A stretch of DNA of 64,000 bases from Streptomyces sp. SM10. Its GTDB lineage: Bacteria; Actinomycetota; Actinomycetes; Streptomycetales; Streptomycetaceae. Below are positions 34,339 through 42,423 of this stretch, one piece after another. The stretch spans positions 341-64,340 of the forward strand of contig NZ_NEUF01000100.1 of the NCBI RefSeq assembly GCF_002910915.1, written 5' to 3'. Positions within the stretch are counted from its first letter, which is position 1. Every line of letters starts with the position of its first letter. Position numbers and translations under genes: made by a program. The notes below the pieces were generated by a model. That model was not told where the DNA came from, did not search any database, and saw only the letters and a program-made list of their open reading frames with translations.

Positions 34339-35040
34339 TCACCGAGCGAGGAGCACGGCGAACGTACTGACGCTCACATCCGTCCCGGCGTTGTGGAGTT
34401 CCTCGTGCTTCCTGGCATTCTCCGCGTATCCGAGGAAGGCCACCCCCGCCTTGCCCGCCGCCAGCCGGTCGGCGGCCGAGTCCCCGATCATGAGCGCGCC
34501 CGCGGCCGAGGCACCGGTCGACCCCAGCGCCCGGTGCAGGCAGTCCGGATCCGGCTTGAGCCGCGCGGGGTCCGCCGTACGCCCGTGTATGTGCCCGTCG
34601 AAGGACGCGACGAGGCCCTCGCGGGCGAGATACGCCTCCACCGCACGACGGGAGTTGTTGGTCGTGACCGCCAGACGCGTGCCCGCCGCCCCCAAGGTCC
34701 GCACGAGCTCGGCGGCACCCGTGGTGGGTACGGCATCTCCCGCGGCCAGGGCCTCCTCCTCGGCCGTCAGCAGGTCGTCCAGCGCGGTGAGCAGCGCCTG
34801 GTCGTCCGGGAACAGCTTCGACGCCTCCACGAGCACACCCAGCGGATCACCTCGCTCCACCGAGGCGGCCACCGACGCGGGATCGTGGCCGAAGCCGGCC
34901 AGCCGCCGGGACAGCCGTTGCGCGACCTCCACACCCCTCCGGCCGGGGAACAGCCTGCACAGCGGACCGTCGAAGTCGAAGAGCACACACGTGGCGGCCA
35001 TGAGCAGGGCATACGGGTCGGTCACGTGCGGTCGGGTCAC
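34339..35040 (-). CDS. HAD-superfamily hydrolase (subfamily IA)
   Basis: A protein of about 233 residues. Motif I is CVLFDFDGPLCRLFPG, motif II is LAVTTNNSRRAVEAYL, the Lys is in ARLKPDPDCLHRAL and motif IV is GALMIGDSAADRLAAGKAG, so the catalytic set is complete. GTG 35040 is preferred as start because GGACGGAG lies four bases before it; ATG 35001, right before motif I, is the alternative. It lies between the phosphotransferase and the GntR regulator on the same strand and may act with the former. Confidence 0.87.
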   Translation of the reverse strand: MTRPHVTDPYALLMAATCVLFDFDGPLCRLFPGRRGVEVAQRLSRRLAGFGHDPASVAASVERGDPLGVLVEASKLFPDDQALLTALDDLLTAEEEALAAGDAVPTTGAAELVRTLGAAGTRLAVTTNNSRRAVEAYLAREGLVASFDGHIHGRTADPARLKPDPDCLHRALGSTGASAAGALMIGDSAADRLAAGKAGVAFLGYAENARKHEELHNAGTDVSVSTFAVLLAR

Positions 35041-35159
35041 GACGCTCCGTCCGTGGGGGGACAGCAGGCAGGACAAGGGGGCACGCACGGAAGCGCGCGT
35101 CCACCCCCTCATAGTGCCCGTGTCCCCCACGGGCGCATTCAGGGAACCGGGCTCCCGCG

Positions 35160-36050
35160 TCACCTGTCCAGGTGCAGTTCCGTCGCCACGGTGTTCCACA
35201 GCCCGTCGAACCACCCCGCCGACTCCTCGACGTAGGCCTCGTCGCGCACTCCACCCGCGCCGGTGAAGGGGAAGAGGGTCGAGTCACTCCCCAGCACGTC
35301 GAACAGCTCCACCGCCTGGCCGTTGATCTGCTCCTGACGCCGTGTGACCGTGTAGTAGGCGAAGAGCACCTCCGCCTCGTTCAGCAGGTAGATCTTCACG
35401 GGGGGCGTGAAGGGCAGGGCCCTGAAGGTCACTTCGACGTCGAGATCACGCGTGCTCCGCAGGGCCAGCAGGTTGTGCCGCAGAGCCGCACCCTGGACGT
35501 TGCGCAGATCCAGCCAGCGCTCATGGACCTGCCGCACGTCACCGGCCTCGTCCGCCGGCCGGGGAAAGGCCAGCTCGAGATGGCGGCCGGGCAGCAGGAT
35601 GCGCACCTTGACCGAGCGCGGGGCGAGACGGCCGGACCGTATCCGCTGCAGGGGCTCGGCCAGCGCCAGCGCCAGGGACTCCGCCGTCAGGCAGAGCGCG
35701 TCGATGCGCACGTCCGGCGCGTCGAACGCCGCGAGAATACGCGGCCCCAGACCTGCCGCCGTCTGCTGCGGCTCCTCGCTCTCCCGCTCACCGACGAGCG
35801 GGAGCGGACCCGCCACACGCGCCGGGGCCCCCCTGGTCACGCCGGTGAGCAGGCCCTCCGCCTTGAGATCGTCCAGCGCGCGCCGTACCGCGCCGCGCCC
35901 CAGGCCGAACTCCCGGACGAGTTCGGCCTGGGTCGGCATGTGGTCACCGGCCCGCAGTTCGCCGTTACGGATACGCGTGCGCAGGATGCCGGCCACCTGT
36001 TCGGAGGAGAGGCTTCCGGCGTCATTCATCGCTGTGCGCTCAGGGGTCAC
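35160..36050 (-). CDS. GntR-family transcriptional regulator
   Basis: A 296-residue regulator. The N-terminal winged helix reads SEQVAGILRTRIRNGELRAGDHMPTQAELVREFGLGRGAVRRALDDLKAEGLL. The C-terminal 200 residues have no standard FadR or UTRA motif; they contain VKIYLLNEAEVLFAYYTV, then VTRRQEQINGQ. It stands at the head of the GntR-HAD-phosphotransferase run and is divergent from a 55-residue membrane peptide. Two copies of a GAGTTGGT-type palindrome lie between and are its probable operators. Confidence 0.9.
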   Translation of the reverse strand: MTPERTAMNDAGSLSSEQVAGILRTRIRNGELRAGDHMPTQAELVREFGLGRGAVRRALDDLKAEGLLTGVTRGAPARVAGPLPLVGERESEEPQQTAAGLGPRILAAFDAPDVRIDALCLTAESLALALAEPLQRIRSGRLAPRSVKVRILLPGRHLELAFPRPADEAGDVRQVHERWLDLRNVQGAALRHNLLALRSTRDLDVEVTFRALPFTPPVKIYLLNEAEVLFAYYTVTRRQEQINGQAVELFDVLGSDSTLFPFTGAGGVRDEAYVEESAGWFDGLWNTVATELHLDR

Positions 36051-36094
36051 AACAGAACGCTACAACTTCCTGCCATCTAACGGAACCTGTAGCA

Positions 36095-36153
36095 GAGTTG
36101 GTTACGAACTCTCGTCAAGAGGGGACACTCACAAGGGAGTTGGTAACCAACTC
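36095..36153. promoter_or_regulatory. twin GntR-type operators
   Basis: GAGTTGGTTACGAACTC (36095-36111) and GAGTTGGTAACCAACTC (36137-36153) are two 17-bp palindromes, the second perfect. They start 42 bases apart, four helical turns. A further half-site ACCAACTC follows at 36156-36163. They lie between the divergent gntR gene and the small membrane-protein gene. Confidence 0.75.
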
Positions 36154-36274
36154 GACCAACTCACCTTGAAGGTACGTCAGTTCATCGCTGCCCCGTCCAA
36201 CGCCGTACGGGTACAGCTCGCGCATCGGCCGCTTCCCGGAGCCCTGGCTCCCCGCCTCCTCAGGAGGGACCGCC

Positions 36275-36442
36275 ATGCCATTCGTCATCTTCGTCGTCGA
36301 GCGGTACCTGGAATGGAAATTCGGCGTCATGAGCACCTTCGCCGCCTCGCTGCTGGTAGGAGGCCTGAAGTCCGGCAGTGAGCAGTGCACCACCGCCGGA
36401 GCGGTGCTCCTCGTCGTCCTCGTGGTGGGCACCGCTCTCTGA
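36275..36442 (+). CDS. 55-residue membrane peptide
   Basis: The ORF opens with MPFVIFVVERYLEWKFGVMS and has a C-terminal membrane segment, GAVLLVVLVVGTAL, plus an amphipathic first half with one Cys near 39. Codon use is typical of the genome and an AGGAGGG ribosome-binding site (36262-36268) lies six bases before the ATG. The stop is followed within a dozen bases by the convergent Eis-like gene. It is divergent from gntR beyond the twin operators, so GntR probably controls it. No family is recognised. Confidence 0.7.
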   Translation: MPFVIFVVERYLEWKFGVMSTFAASLLVGGLKSGSEQCTTAGAVLLVVLVVGTAL

Positions 36443-36452
36443 CATCCGCCCG

Positions 36453-37709
36453 TCAGAACACATCCGGGCACCACGCCCGCCGTGGGGCCCGGAACAGCGC
36501 GTCCGCCGAGGCCGCCGCGCCCGCCCGGTGTTCGTCGAGGCGCCCCAGCGCGGCCAGCCGCACCGGGGACTCGTCGCCCAGGTAGAGCGTCCCCAGCTCC
36601 GCCACGTCCAGCGTCAGGTCGGCGTCCCGGGTCGTGGGGGTACAGGACGCCCCGGACGGCGACACGTCCAGCAGGAAGCGGCCGCCCGCCGGTCCTGAGG
36701 CGTCGCGGACCTCCAGGACCAGGGCCCCTTCGGTCGCGTACGTACGCGCCTCCAGGGCGCGCGGTACGTCCAGGACCCTCAGCCACAGCCAGTCCGCCTG
36801 GGTCACGACCCGGGCGGCGCGGGGGTCGGGGAGCAGGAGGGGGAGCAGGTCGTCGGGGGCCCGGTAGCCCGTACGGACCGTGGTGATCCAGTCGATGGAG
36901 CAGACGAACCCCCACAGCGCCCGCTCCGCCGCCGGGGTCACGGCGATCATGCCGGCCACCGTCGCCTTGTTGAGCGGCTGCTTCCCGTCGCCCCAGCGGT
37001 CGTCGGCGCGGTAGGTGATCAGCCCGTCCGTCTCCCCGTCCGCCGACCGGTACACCGCGTGGAACGGCTCAGTCCACGTCTCGTGCACCGGGACGTCCAC
37101 GCCCGTGCTCCGCTGCCACCAGCGCTCGTCCCGGGAGACCACGCCCTGCTGCCGGGCCGCGAGGCGGCCGTGGAGTTCGGGGCCCAGCTTGCGCACGTCC
37201 GCGCCCTCGACCAGCTCGATCCGGCCGCCGTCCGCCTCGGAGACGACGGGCCGGCGCGGGTCGAGGCCGGCCCGGGGCACGTCGATCTCCCACTCCGCGG
37301 TCCAGGTGGCCGGGCCGAACCCGTACCGCCCGTAGATCGGGTACTCGGCGGCGATCAGCGAGGCGACCACGTCGCCGCGCTCCTTCGCCGCTGCCAGGTC
37401 CTTCGCCATCATCCTGCTGAGGAGCCCACGGCGGCGGTGCGTGGGCGTCACCGTCACGGCCGTGATCGCGTCGGCCGGGACCTTCGCGCCGCCCACCACG
37501 GTCAGCTCCTGAGCGAAGGACCGGAAGGTGGCGACGCAGCGACCGGCGTCGAAGACACCCTGGACGCGGGCGAGATCGGCGTGGGCCAGGCGCACCGCGA
37601 TCTCCTCCTCCGGCACCGGTGCCGACGACGTCCGGAGGAATCCGGTGCCCACGGCGCGCAGCCAGTCCGGGAATTCGGCGGAGGAGACGGCACGTGGATC
37701 AAGGCTCAT
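36453..37709 (-). CDS. Eis-like GNAT acetyltransferase with sterol-carrier-like domain
   Basis: A 418-residue protein of the Eis family, which acetylates amino groups of aminoglycosides or proteins. The first GNAT domain holds [32 protein letters not shown], with the R/QxxGxx acetyl-CoA loop, and [20 protein letters not shown]. The second GNAT-like domain follows, and the C-terminal SCP2-like region ends with RRAWCPDVF, where the final carboxylate acts as catalytic base in Eis. The length matches the family. ATG 37709. Its substrate in this organism is not known. Confidence 0.88.
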   Translation of the reverse strand: MSLDPRAVSSAEFPDWLRAVGTGFLRTSSAPVPEEEIAVRLAHADLARVQGVFDAGRCVATFRSFAQELTVVGGAKVPADAITAVTVTPTHRRRGLLSRMMAKDLAAAKERGDVVASLIAAEYPIYGRYGFGPATWTAEWEIDVPRAGLDPRRPVVSEADGGRIELVEGADVRKLGPELHGRLAARQQGVVSRDERWWQRSTGVDVPVHETWTEPFHAVYRSADGETDGLITYRADDRWGDGKQPLNKATVAGMIAVTPAAERALWGFVCSIDWITTVRTGYRAPDDLLPLLLPDPRAARVVTQADWLWLRVLDVPRALEARTYATEGALVLEVRDASGPAGGRFLLDVSPSGASCTPTTRDADLTLDVAELGTLYLGDESPVRLAALGRLDEHRAGAAASADALFRAPRRAWCPDVF

Positions 37710-37784
37710 GCTGCCCACGTTAGGCACAGAACGTCCCCGGTGTCGCACGCTTTTCGGGCCCGTCCGGGCGCCGGGCGCCACCCC

Positions 37785-38756
37785 TCAGAACGCCGCCCGG
37801 ATCTCACCCACCTGCTCCGCCCCGCCCAGCAGCGGGGCCTGCCCGATGCGGGTCACGACGGGGGCGTCGACACCCAGCAGTTCGAGGGAGCGGGCCAGCA
37901 CCGGGCCCAGCGCTCGGGTGGAGCCGTCGTCGATCTTGAAGGCCAGGGCCCTGCCGTCCGGGAGCGCCAGCGCCTGGACCGCCTCGGCACCCATCTTGGA
38001 GAGCGTGCCCGGCACCTCCCGCATCAGCCAGGTGTCCGGCCGCCGCGTGCCCGCGACGTATTCGGGGTGCGCCCGCATCGCGTCCGCGACCCGGCGCTCC
38101 GCCGTGCCGGGCTCCGCCAGCACGAAGGCGCGGAACGCACGGGCCAGGCCCACCAGGCCGATCGCCATCAGCGGGGCCCCGCAGCCGTCCGTGCCGATCG
38201 CCGCGACGGGCTCGCCGGCCGCCTCCGCGACGACCTCGCCGACCAGCCGCTGGAGCGGGTGGGCGGGGTCGAGATAGGTGGCCGTGTCCCAGCCGTTGCG
38301 TACGCAGACGGCGAGCATCGCCGCGTGCTTGCCTGAGCAGTTCATCGTGAGCGGTTCCCGCACGCGCCCCGCCGCGAGGTACGCCTCCGCCTCGACGGCG
38401 TCCAGCGGCAGATCGGGCGGGGTCTGCAGATCGTCCGGCTTCAGGCCGTGCTCGGCGAGCATCGTGCGCACCAGGTCGAGGTGGAAGTCCTCACCGGAGT
38501 GGCTCGCGGCGGCCAGCGCCAGCCGTTCCCCCGAGAGGTCCAGCCCGGCCCGGAGGATCGCGGCGGCCTGCATCGGCTTGTTGGACGAGCGCGGGAAGAC
38601 GGGGTCCGCCGGGTCGCCGAGCGCGAGCTCCACGCTGCCGTCGGCGGCCAGGACGACCAGCGACCCCCTGTGGTGGCCCTCGGTGAAACCGGACCGTACG
38701 ACCTCGGCCAGGACCGGGAGCACGGGGGACGCGGAGGTGGATATGGAGGACGTCAT
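37785..38756 (-). CDS. L-asparaginase II family protein
   Basis: A 323-residue enzyme of the Rhizobium etli-type asparaginase family (asparaginase_II), different in fold from E. coli AnsB. Typical blocks are FPRSSNKPMQAAAILRAGLDLSGERLALAAASHSGEDFHLDLV, with the S-S-N-K-P and the A-S-H-S-G motifs, PLTMNCSGKHAAMLAVC, and AIGTDGCGAPLMAI, which hold the zinc/catalytic Cys residues. It hydrolyses asparagine to aspartate and ammonia. It follows rsiG on the same strand after a hairpin. Confidence 0.92.
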   Translation of the reverse strand: MTSSISTSASPVLPVLAEVVRSGFTEGHHRGSLVVLAADGSVELALGDPADPVFPRSSNKPMQAAAILRAGLDLSGERLALAAASHSGEDFHLDLVRTMLAEHGLKPDDLQTPPDLPLDAVEAEAYLAAGRVREPLTMNCSGKHAAMLAVCVRNGWDTATYLDPAHPLQRLVGEVVAEAAGEPVAAIGTDGCGAPLMAIGLVGLARAFRAFVLAEPGTAERRVADAMRAHPEYVAGTRRPDTWLMREVPGTLSKMGAEAVQALALPDGRALAFKIDDGSTRALGPVLARSLELLGVDAPVVTRIGQAPLLGGAEQVGEIRAAF

Positions 38757-38766
38757 AGGCGGGTGG

Positions 38767-38801
38767 CCTTCCGGGGACGGGCGTGACCCGCCCCCGGAAG
38801 G
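38767..38801 (-). terminator. terminator after rsiG
   Basis: ccttccgggg (38767-38776) pairs with ccccggaagg (38792-38801), and inner bases add pairing. It lies just past the rsiG stop, before the asparaginase gene. Confidence 0.75.
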
Positions 38802-38807
38802 GTCGCT

Positions 38808-39485
38808 TCAGGCGAGCAGGTCCTCTACTTGTGCTTCCCCGTCACGGTACCTGCGGGCGATCTCCGCGCTGCAATCGTCCACGGTCCGCTGGAGCCGGTG
38901 GCGGCGCCGTGACACCTGCCGCTCGTAGCGGACGAGCCGTCCCATCGCGGTGAGGAGCTCTTCGTCCGTCCGGGCGTCGAGATCGGAGAGCTCGACCTCG
39001 GCGAGGGTGTCCGCCGCCAGCTGCCGGTACTCGTCGCTGCGCGGCGTGGTGAGGGTGACGTGCCGCGCGGAGGACCGGTGGACGGACGGGGTGTCGGCGA
39101 GGATCTCCGAGAGCCGGTCCACCACCGGCGACTCGGGGTCCACCCGGCGGGCGAGCTCGGCCCGCAGGATGTCGATCCGGCCCTGGACCAGACGGCGTAC
39201 GTAACTGAGGTCCGCCTCGTCGCGCTGGGCGTCACGGCGCAGGGTGCGCAGCTCCGGAAGGCGCAGCCCGCCGAATTCGGGCTGCGGGCGTACGGAGGCC
39301 AAGCCCTCCACCGCACCCGCACCGGCCTGTCCGGGCACGGACACCGCTCCGGGCAGGTGCTCGGGTGGCGCGGTGGGCAGCTGGCCGGACGCAGCGACGG
39401 TCCGCTGCACCGGCGGCCGCAGGCCGGCGGCCGTACGTGTCACTGGTACGGCACCGGGTGATGGCCCGGTTCCATGTGTCGTCAT
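38808..39485 (-). CDS. rsiG: anti-sigma factor RsiG (c-di-GMP-responsive, binds WhiG)
   Basis: A 225-residue protein. The C-terminal half forms an antiparallel coiled coil with two exact copies of E-x3-S-x2-R-x3-Q-x3-D: E90, S94, R97, Q101, D105 and E188, S192, R195, Q199, D203. That double motif is the known c-di-GMP-binding signature of RsiG, which holds the sporulation sigma factor WhiG inactive while c-di-GMP is high. The N-terminal 70 residues are Pro/Gly/Ala-rich and probably disordered. The start is ATG 39485; it is divergent from dtd, with a 115-base gap. Confidence 0.93.
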   Translation of the reverse strand: MTTHGTGPSPGAVPVTRTAAGLRPPVQRTVAASGQLPTAPPEHLPGAVSVPGQAGAGAVEGLASVRPQPEFGGLRLPELRTLRRDAQRDEADLSYVRRLVQGRIDILRAELARRVDPESPVVDRLSEILADTPSVHRSSARHVTLTTPRSDEYRQLAADTLAEVELSDLDARTDEELLTAMGRLVRYERQVSRRRHRLQRTVDDCSAEIARRYRDGEAQVEDLLA

Positions 39486-39600
39486 GATGTTCCGTCCCCT
39501 CGACCGGTGCGTCGGCACACCGACATCGTGCATGGTGCCACTACGCACGGTGTTCACGCAGGTGCTCTGTACCCGTTCAGCCCAAGATAGGTTGGTCTGT

Positions 39601-40050
39601 ATGCGTGCAGTGATACAGAGGGTGGACGGTGCGAGCGTCGCCGTGGCGGGCGTCACGGACGATCCGTCGGGGACCGGAACGGTCGGCGAGATCACCGGCG
39701 AAGGACTGTGTGTGCTGGTGGGGGTCACTCACGGCGACACCGCGGAGAAGGCGGCACAGCTCGCCCGCAAGGTGTGGACCCTGCGGATCCTGGAGGGCGA
39801 GAAGTCCTGCTCGGACGCGAATGCACCGCTTTTGGTCATTTCTCAGTTCACCCTCTACGGGGACGCCAGGAAGGGCCGCAGGCCCACCTGGAACGCCGCC
39901 GCACCGGGCGAGGTCGCCGAACCGCTGGTCGACGAGGTCGTGGCGCAGCTGCGCGCGCTCGGCGCGCAGGTGGAGACGGGCCGGTTCGGGGCGGACATGC
40001 GGGTCTCGCTCACGAACCACGGCCCGTTCACCGTACTGATCGACGTATAG
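39601..40050 (+). CDS. dtd: D-aminoacyl-tRNA deacylase
   Basis: It removes D-amino acids wrongly attached to tRNA. The 149 residues begin [15 protein letters not shown], contain the catalytic region [20 protein letters not shown] and end [14 protein letters not shown]; the cross-subunit G-P dipeptide in NHGPFT gives L-amino-acid rejection. Compared with E. coli it carries a short insertion ([10 protein letters not shown]) near residue 20. ATG 39601. Followed by a strong hairpin. Confidence 0.95.
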   Translation: MRAVIQRVDGASVAVAGVTDDPSGTGTVGEITGEGLCVLVGVTHGDTAEKAAQLARKVWTLRILEGEKSCSDANAPLLVISQFTLYGDARKGRRPTWNAAAPGEVAEPLVDEVVAQLRALGAQVETGRFGADMRVSLTNHGPFTVLIDV

Positions 40051-40052
40051 CG

Positions 40053-40081
40053 GCGCGGCCGTCCCGACTGGACGGCCGCGC
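40053..40081. terminator. terminator between dtd and ygfZ
   Basis: A 12-bp perfect stem (arms 40053-40064 and 40070-40081, five-base loop) lies between two convergent genes. Confidence 0.85.
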
Positions 40082-40090
40082 GTAGTCGCT

Positions 40091-41056
40091 CTACGGCTCG
40101 ACGACCGTCTCCTGGGCCGCTGCGGTGTCACCCGCGATCAGTTCCGCGTCCACGGCCACGTTCCGCTTCACCAGCGCCAGGGCGATCGGGCCGAGCTCGT
40201 GGTGGCGGGCCGAGGTGGTGACGAAGCCGAGCTGGCGGCCCTCCTGGCCGTCGGCCGCCAGCCGGACCGGCGTGCCGTGGCCGGGCAGGTGCACCTCGCT
40301 GCCGTCGAGGTGCAGGAAGACCAGGCGGCGCGGCGGTTTCCCCAGGTTGTGGACACGGGCGACCGTCTCCTGGCCCCGGTAGCAGCCCTTCTGGAGGTGC
40401 ACCGCGCTGCCGATCCAGCCCAGCTCGTGCGGGATCGTGCGGTGGTCGGTCTCGAATCCCAGGCGCGGCCGGTGCGCCTCGACCCGCAGCGCCTCGTAGG
40501 CGAGGATCCCGGCCACGGGGCCGTGGGCGGCCGCGTACGCCTCCAGGTCGGCCCGGGGCAGGAAGAGGTCACGGCCGTGCGGCGTCTCGCGTACGGCGAC
40601 ACCGTCCGGGACCTCGGCGATGGAGCCGGCGGGCAGGTGCACGACGGCGAAGTCCTCGGTGCGGTCGGCGACCTCGACCCGGTAGAAGAACTTCATCGAC
40701 TCCAGGTAGGCGACCAGCTCGCCCCGGGTCTCCGGCTCGGCGTGCATCCACACCGTCGTGCCGTCGTCGACGAGGTACAGGGCGTGCTCGATGTGCCCGT
40801 TGGCGGAGAGGATCAGCGCCTCCGTCGCCTGGTGCGGCGCGAGGTCGCTGACGTGCTGGGTGAGCAGCAGGTGCAGCCAGGCCAGCCGGTCGCCGCCGGT
40901 GACGGTGACGACGCCGCGGTGCGAGAGGTCGACGAGGCCGCTGCCGTCGGCGAGTGCGCGTTGCTCAGGGAACAGGTCGCCGTAGTGCGCGGCGACGCCT
41001 TCGTCGCGCCCCTCGGCGGGGACGGCGCCGGGCAGGGACAGCAGGGGGCTCTTCAT
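40091..41056 (-). CDS. ygfZ: folate-binding YgfZ/GcvT-like protein
   Basis: A 321-residue protein with the aminomethyltransferase (GcvT) fold, used in tetrahydrofolate-dependent assembly or repair of certain Fe-S enzymes. The diagnostic motif K-G-C-Y-x-G-Q-E is complete in SAVHLQKGCYRGQETVARVHNLGKPPRRLVFLHLDG. The N-terminal LVDLSHRGVVTVTGGDRLAWLHLLLTQHV is typical as well. It lies just downstream of nur on the same strand, 30 bases away. Confidence 0.93.
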   Translation of the reverse strand: MKSPLLSLPGAVPAEGRDEGVAAHYGDLFPEQRALADGSGLVDLSHRGVVTVTGGDRLAWLHLLLTQHVSDLAPHQATEALILSANGHIEHALYLVDDGTTVWMHAEPETRGELVAYLESMKFFYRVEVADRTEDFAVVHLPAGSIAEVPDGVAVRETPHGRDLFLPRADLEAYAAAHGPVAGILAYEALRVEAHRPRLGFETDHRTIPHELGWIGSAVHLQKGCYRGQETVARVHNLGKPPRRLVFLHLDGSEVHLPGHGTPVRLAADGQEGRQLGFVTTSARHHELGPIALALVKRNVAVDAELIAGDTAAAQETVVEP

Positions 41057-41086
41057 GCGACCAGCGTACGACTCGTCCGGCTCGGA

Positions 41087-41548
41087 CTACCGCCCGCTGC
41101 CGGCTCCTTCCGGCTCCTCGGCCTGCGCGGCCTTCGCCGTGCAGGCGGCGCAGCGCCCGAAGATCGCGAAGTGCTTCATGTCGGTCTCGAAGCCGAAGGT
41201 GTCCCGCAGCTTCGCCGTGAAGTCGGCGACGACGTCGACGTCGGCCTCGATGACGTCCGCGCAGTCCCGGCAGACGAGGTGGATGTGGTGGTGCCGGTCC
41301 GCCAGGTGGTACGTCGGGGCGCCGTGCCCGAGGTGGGCGTGGCTGACCAGCCCGAGCTCCTCCAGGAGCTCCAGGGTCCGGTAGACGGTGGAGATGTTCA
41401 CGCCCGACGCCGTCCTGCGCACCTCGCAGAGGATGTCGTCGGGGGTCGCGTGCTCCAGGGTGTCGACGGCCTCCAGGACGAGCTGGCGCTGGGGCGTCAG
41501 CCGGTAGCCACGCTGCCGAAGATCGGTCTTCCAGTCGGTGCTCACCAC
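41087..41548 (-). CDS. nur: Fur-family nickel-responsive repressor Nur
   Basis: A Fur-type repressor of about 153 residues. The winged-helix domain has RGYRLTPQRQLVLEAVD and NISTVYRTLELLEELGLV. When numbered from the first of two adjacent GTG codons (41548), the His residues fall at 33, 70, 72, 86, 88, 90 and 126. These are the positions I recall for the two metal sites of S. coelicolor Nur. Nur represses nickel uptake and the iron superoxide dismutase when nickel is present. It precedes ygfZ. The importer operator at 3.0-3.1 kb is a possible target. Confidence 0.85.
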   Translation of the reverse strand: MVSTDWKTDLRQRGYRLTPQRQLVLEAVDTLEHATPDDILCEVRRTASGVNISTVYRTLELLEELGLVSHAHLGHGAPTYHLADRHHHIHLVCRDCADVIEADVDVVADFTAKLRDTFGFETDMKHFAIFGRCAACTAKAAQAEEPEGAGSGR

Positions 41549-41592
41549 AGCCCCAGTGTAGGGCGGGGCGAGCACCGGCCCGTCGGCATGAC

Positions 41593-42165
41593 CTACTTGA
41601 AGAACGCGATGCCGTCGTCCGGCAGGTCCCCGAGGCCACGCGCCATCTCGGCGACCTGCTCCGGGGTGACGACCTTCTTCAGGTGCGCCGACATGTACGG
41701 GCGCAGCTCGACGTCGGGGGTGGACTTCTCGCCGACCCACATCAGGTCGCTGTTCACGTAGCCGTAGAGCCGCTTGCCGCCGCTGTACGGGCCGGAGGCG
41801 GCGGTGCGGGCGACCGCGTCGGTGACGACGTCGATCTGCGGCTTCTGCTTCGCCAGCTCGCCGTACCAGACCTCGACGATGCCCTGGTCCCGGACCATGA
41901 CGATCTCGACCTTGCGGTCCTTGTCGATGCGCCAGTAGCCGGACTCGGACTCCAGCGGCTTGACCTGGTTGCCCTCGGCGTCCAGCACCCAGGAGTGCGA
42001 GACGTACTCGAGGAAGTCACGGCCGTCGTGGCTGAAGGTCACTTCCTGGCCGAAGTTGCACTTCTCCGCGCCGGGGAAGTCGGAGACGCCCGCACCCGCC
42101 CAGTTGCCCAGGAGGAAGGCCAGCGGCACGAGGTCCGGGTGGAGGTCGGACGGAATCTCGATCAT
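41593..42165 (-). CDS. nitrobindin-like heme-binding protein (FABP family)
   Basis: A 190-residue beta-barrel protein. LAFLLGNWAGAG holds the nitrobindin signature G-x-W-x-G-x-G, and the C-terminal MSAHLKKV is where the heme-ligand His lies in nitrobindins (the His in the SAHL strand). Related proteins bind ferric heme and isomerise peroxynitrite. The strands between are regular (EVTFSHDGRDFLEYVSHSW, YWRIDKDRKVEIVMVRDQG). It lies upstream of nur on the same strand. Confidence 0.9.
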   Translation of the reverse strand: MIEIPSDLHPDLVPLAFLLGNWAGAGVSDFPGAEKCNFGQEVTFSHDGRDFLEYVSHSWVLDAEGNQVKPLESESGYWRIDKDRKVEIVMVRDQGIVEVWYGELAKQKPQIDVVTDAVARTAASGPYSGGKRLYGYVNSDLMWVGEKSTPDVELRPYMSAHLKKVVTPEQVAEMARGLGDLPDDGIAFFK

Positions 42166-42214
42166 GAGCGGCTCAGACGATCTGTGAGGGTGTACGGGAG
42201 GTGTTCGGCGAGGG

Positions 42215-42316
42215 TCAGCGCTGGCCCTGGTACAGCTTCTTCACGGTCACGGCGGCGAAGGCGAGCACGCCGACGCAGACCAGGACCAGCAGGGCGGAGA
42301 AGAAAGCCTCAAGCAC
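42215..42316 (-). CDS. 33-residue membrane peptide
   Basis: The ORF starts at GTG 42316 and encodes a single membrane segment (LEAFFSALLVLVCVGVLAFA) followed by a basic end TVKKLYQGQR. A GAGGAG ribosome-binding site lies six bases before the start, and codon use follows the genome bias. It sits between the nitrobindin gene and the terminator of the three-gene membrane operon. Its function is unknown; the topology resembles regulatory membrane micropeptides. Confidence 0.7.
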   Translation of the reverse strand: MLEAFFSALLVLVCVGVLAFAAVTVKKLYQGQR

Positions 42317-42356
42317 GGGAGCTCCTCGGAACGAACGACAAGACGGCAGCAGGCGG

Positions 42357-42388
42357 CCGGGCCCCCAGCCTAATGGGTGGGGGCCCGG
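42357..42388 (-). terminator. terminator of the three-gene membrane-anchored operon
   Basis: ccgggccccc (42357-42366) pairs with gggggcccgg (42379-42388) over a 12-base loop, 36 bases past the last stop of the operon. Confidence 0.8.
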
Positions 42389-42423
42389 AGCGGCCTCCCG
42401 GGTCTTCGCCCGGGCCGGTCGGC

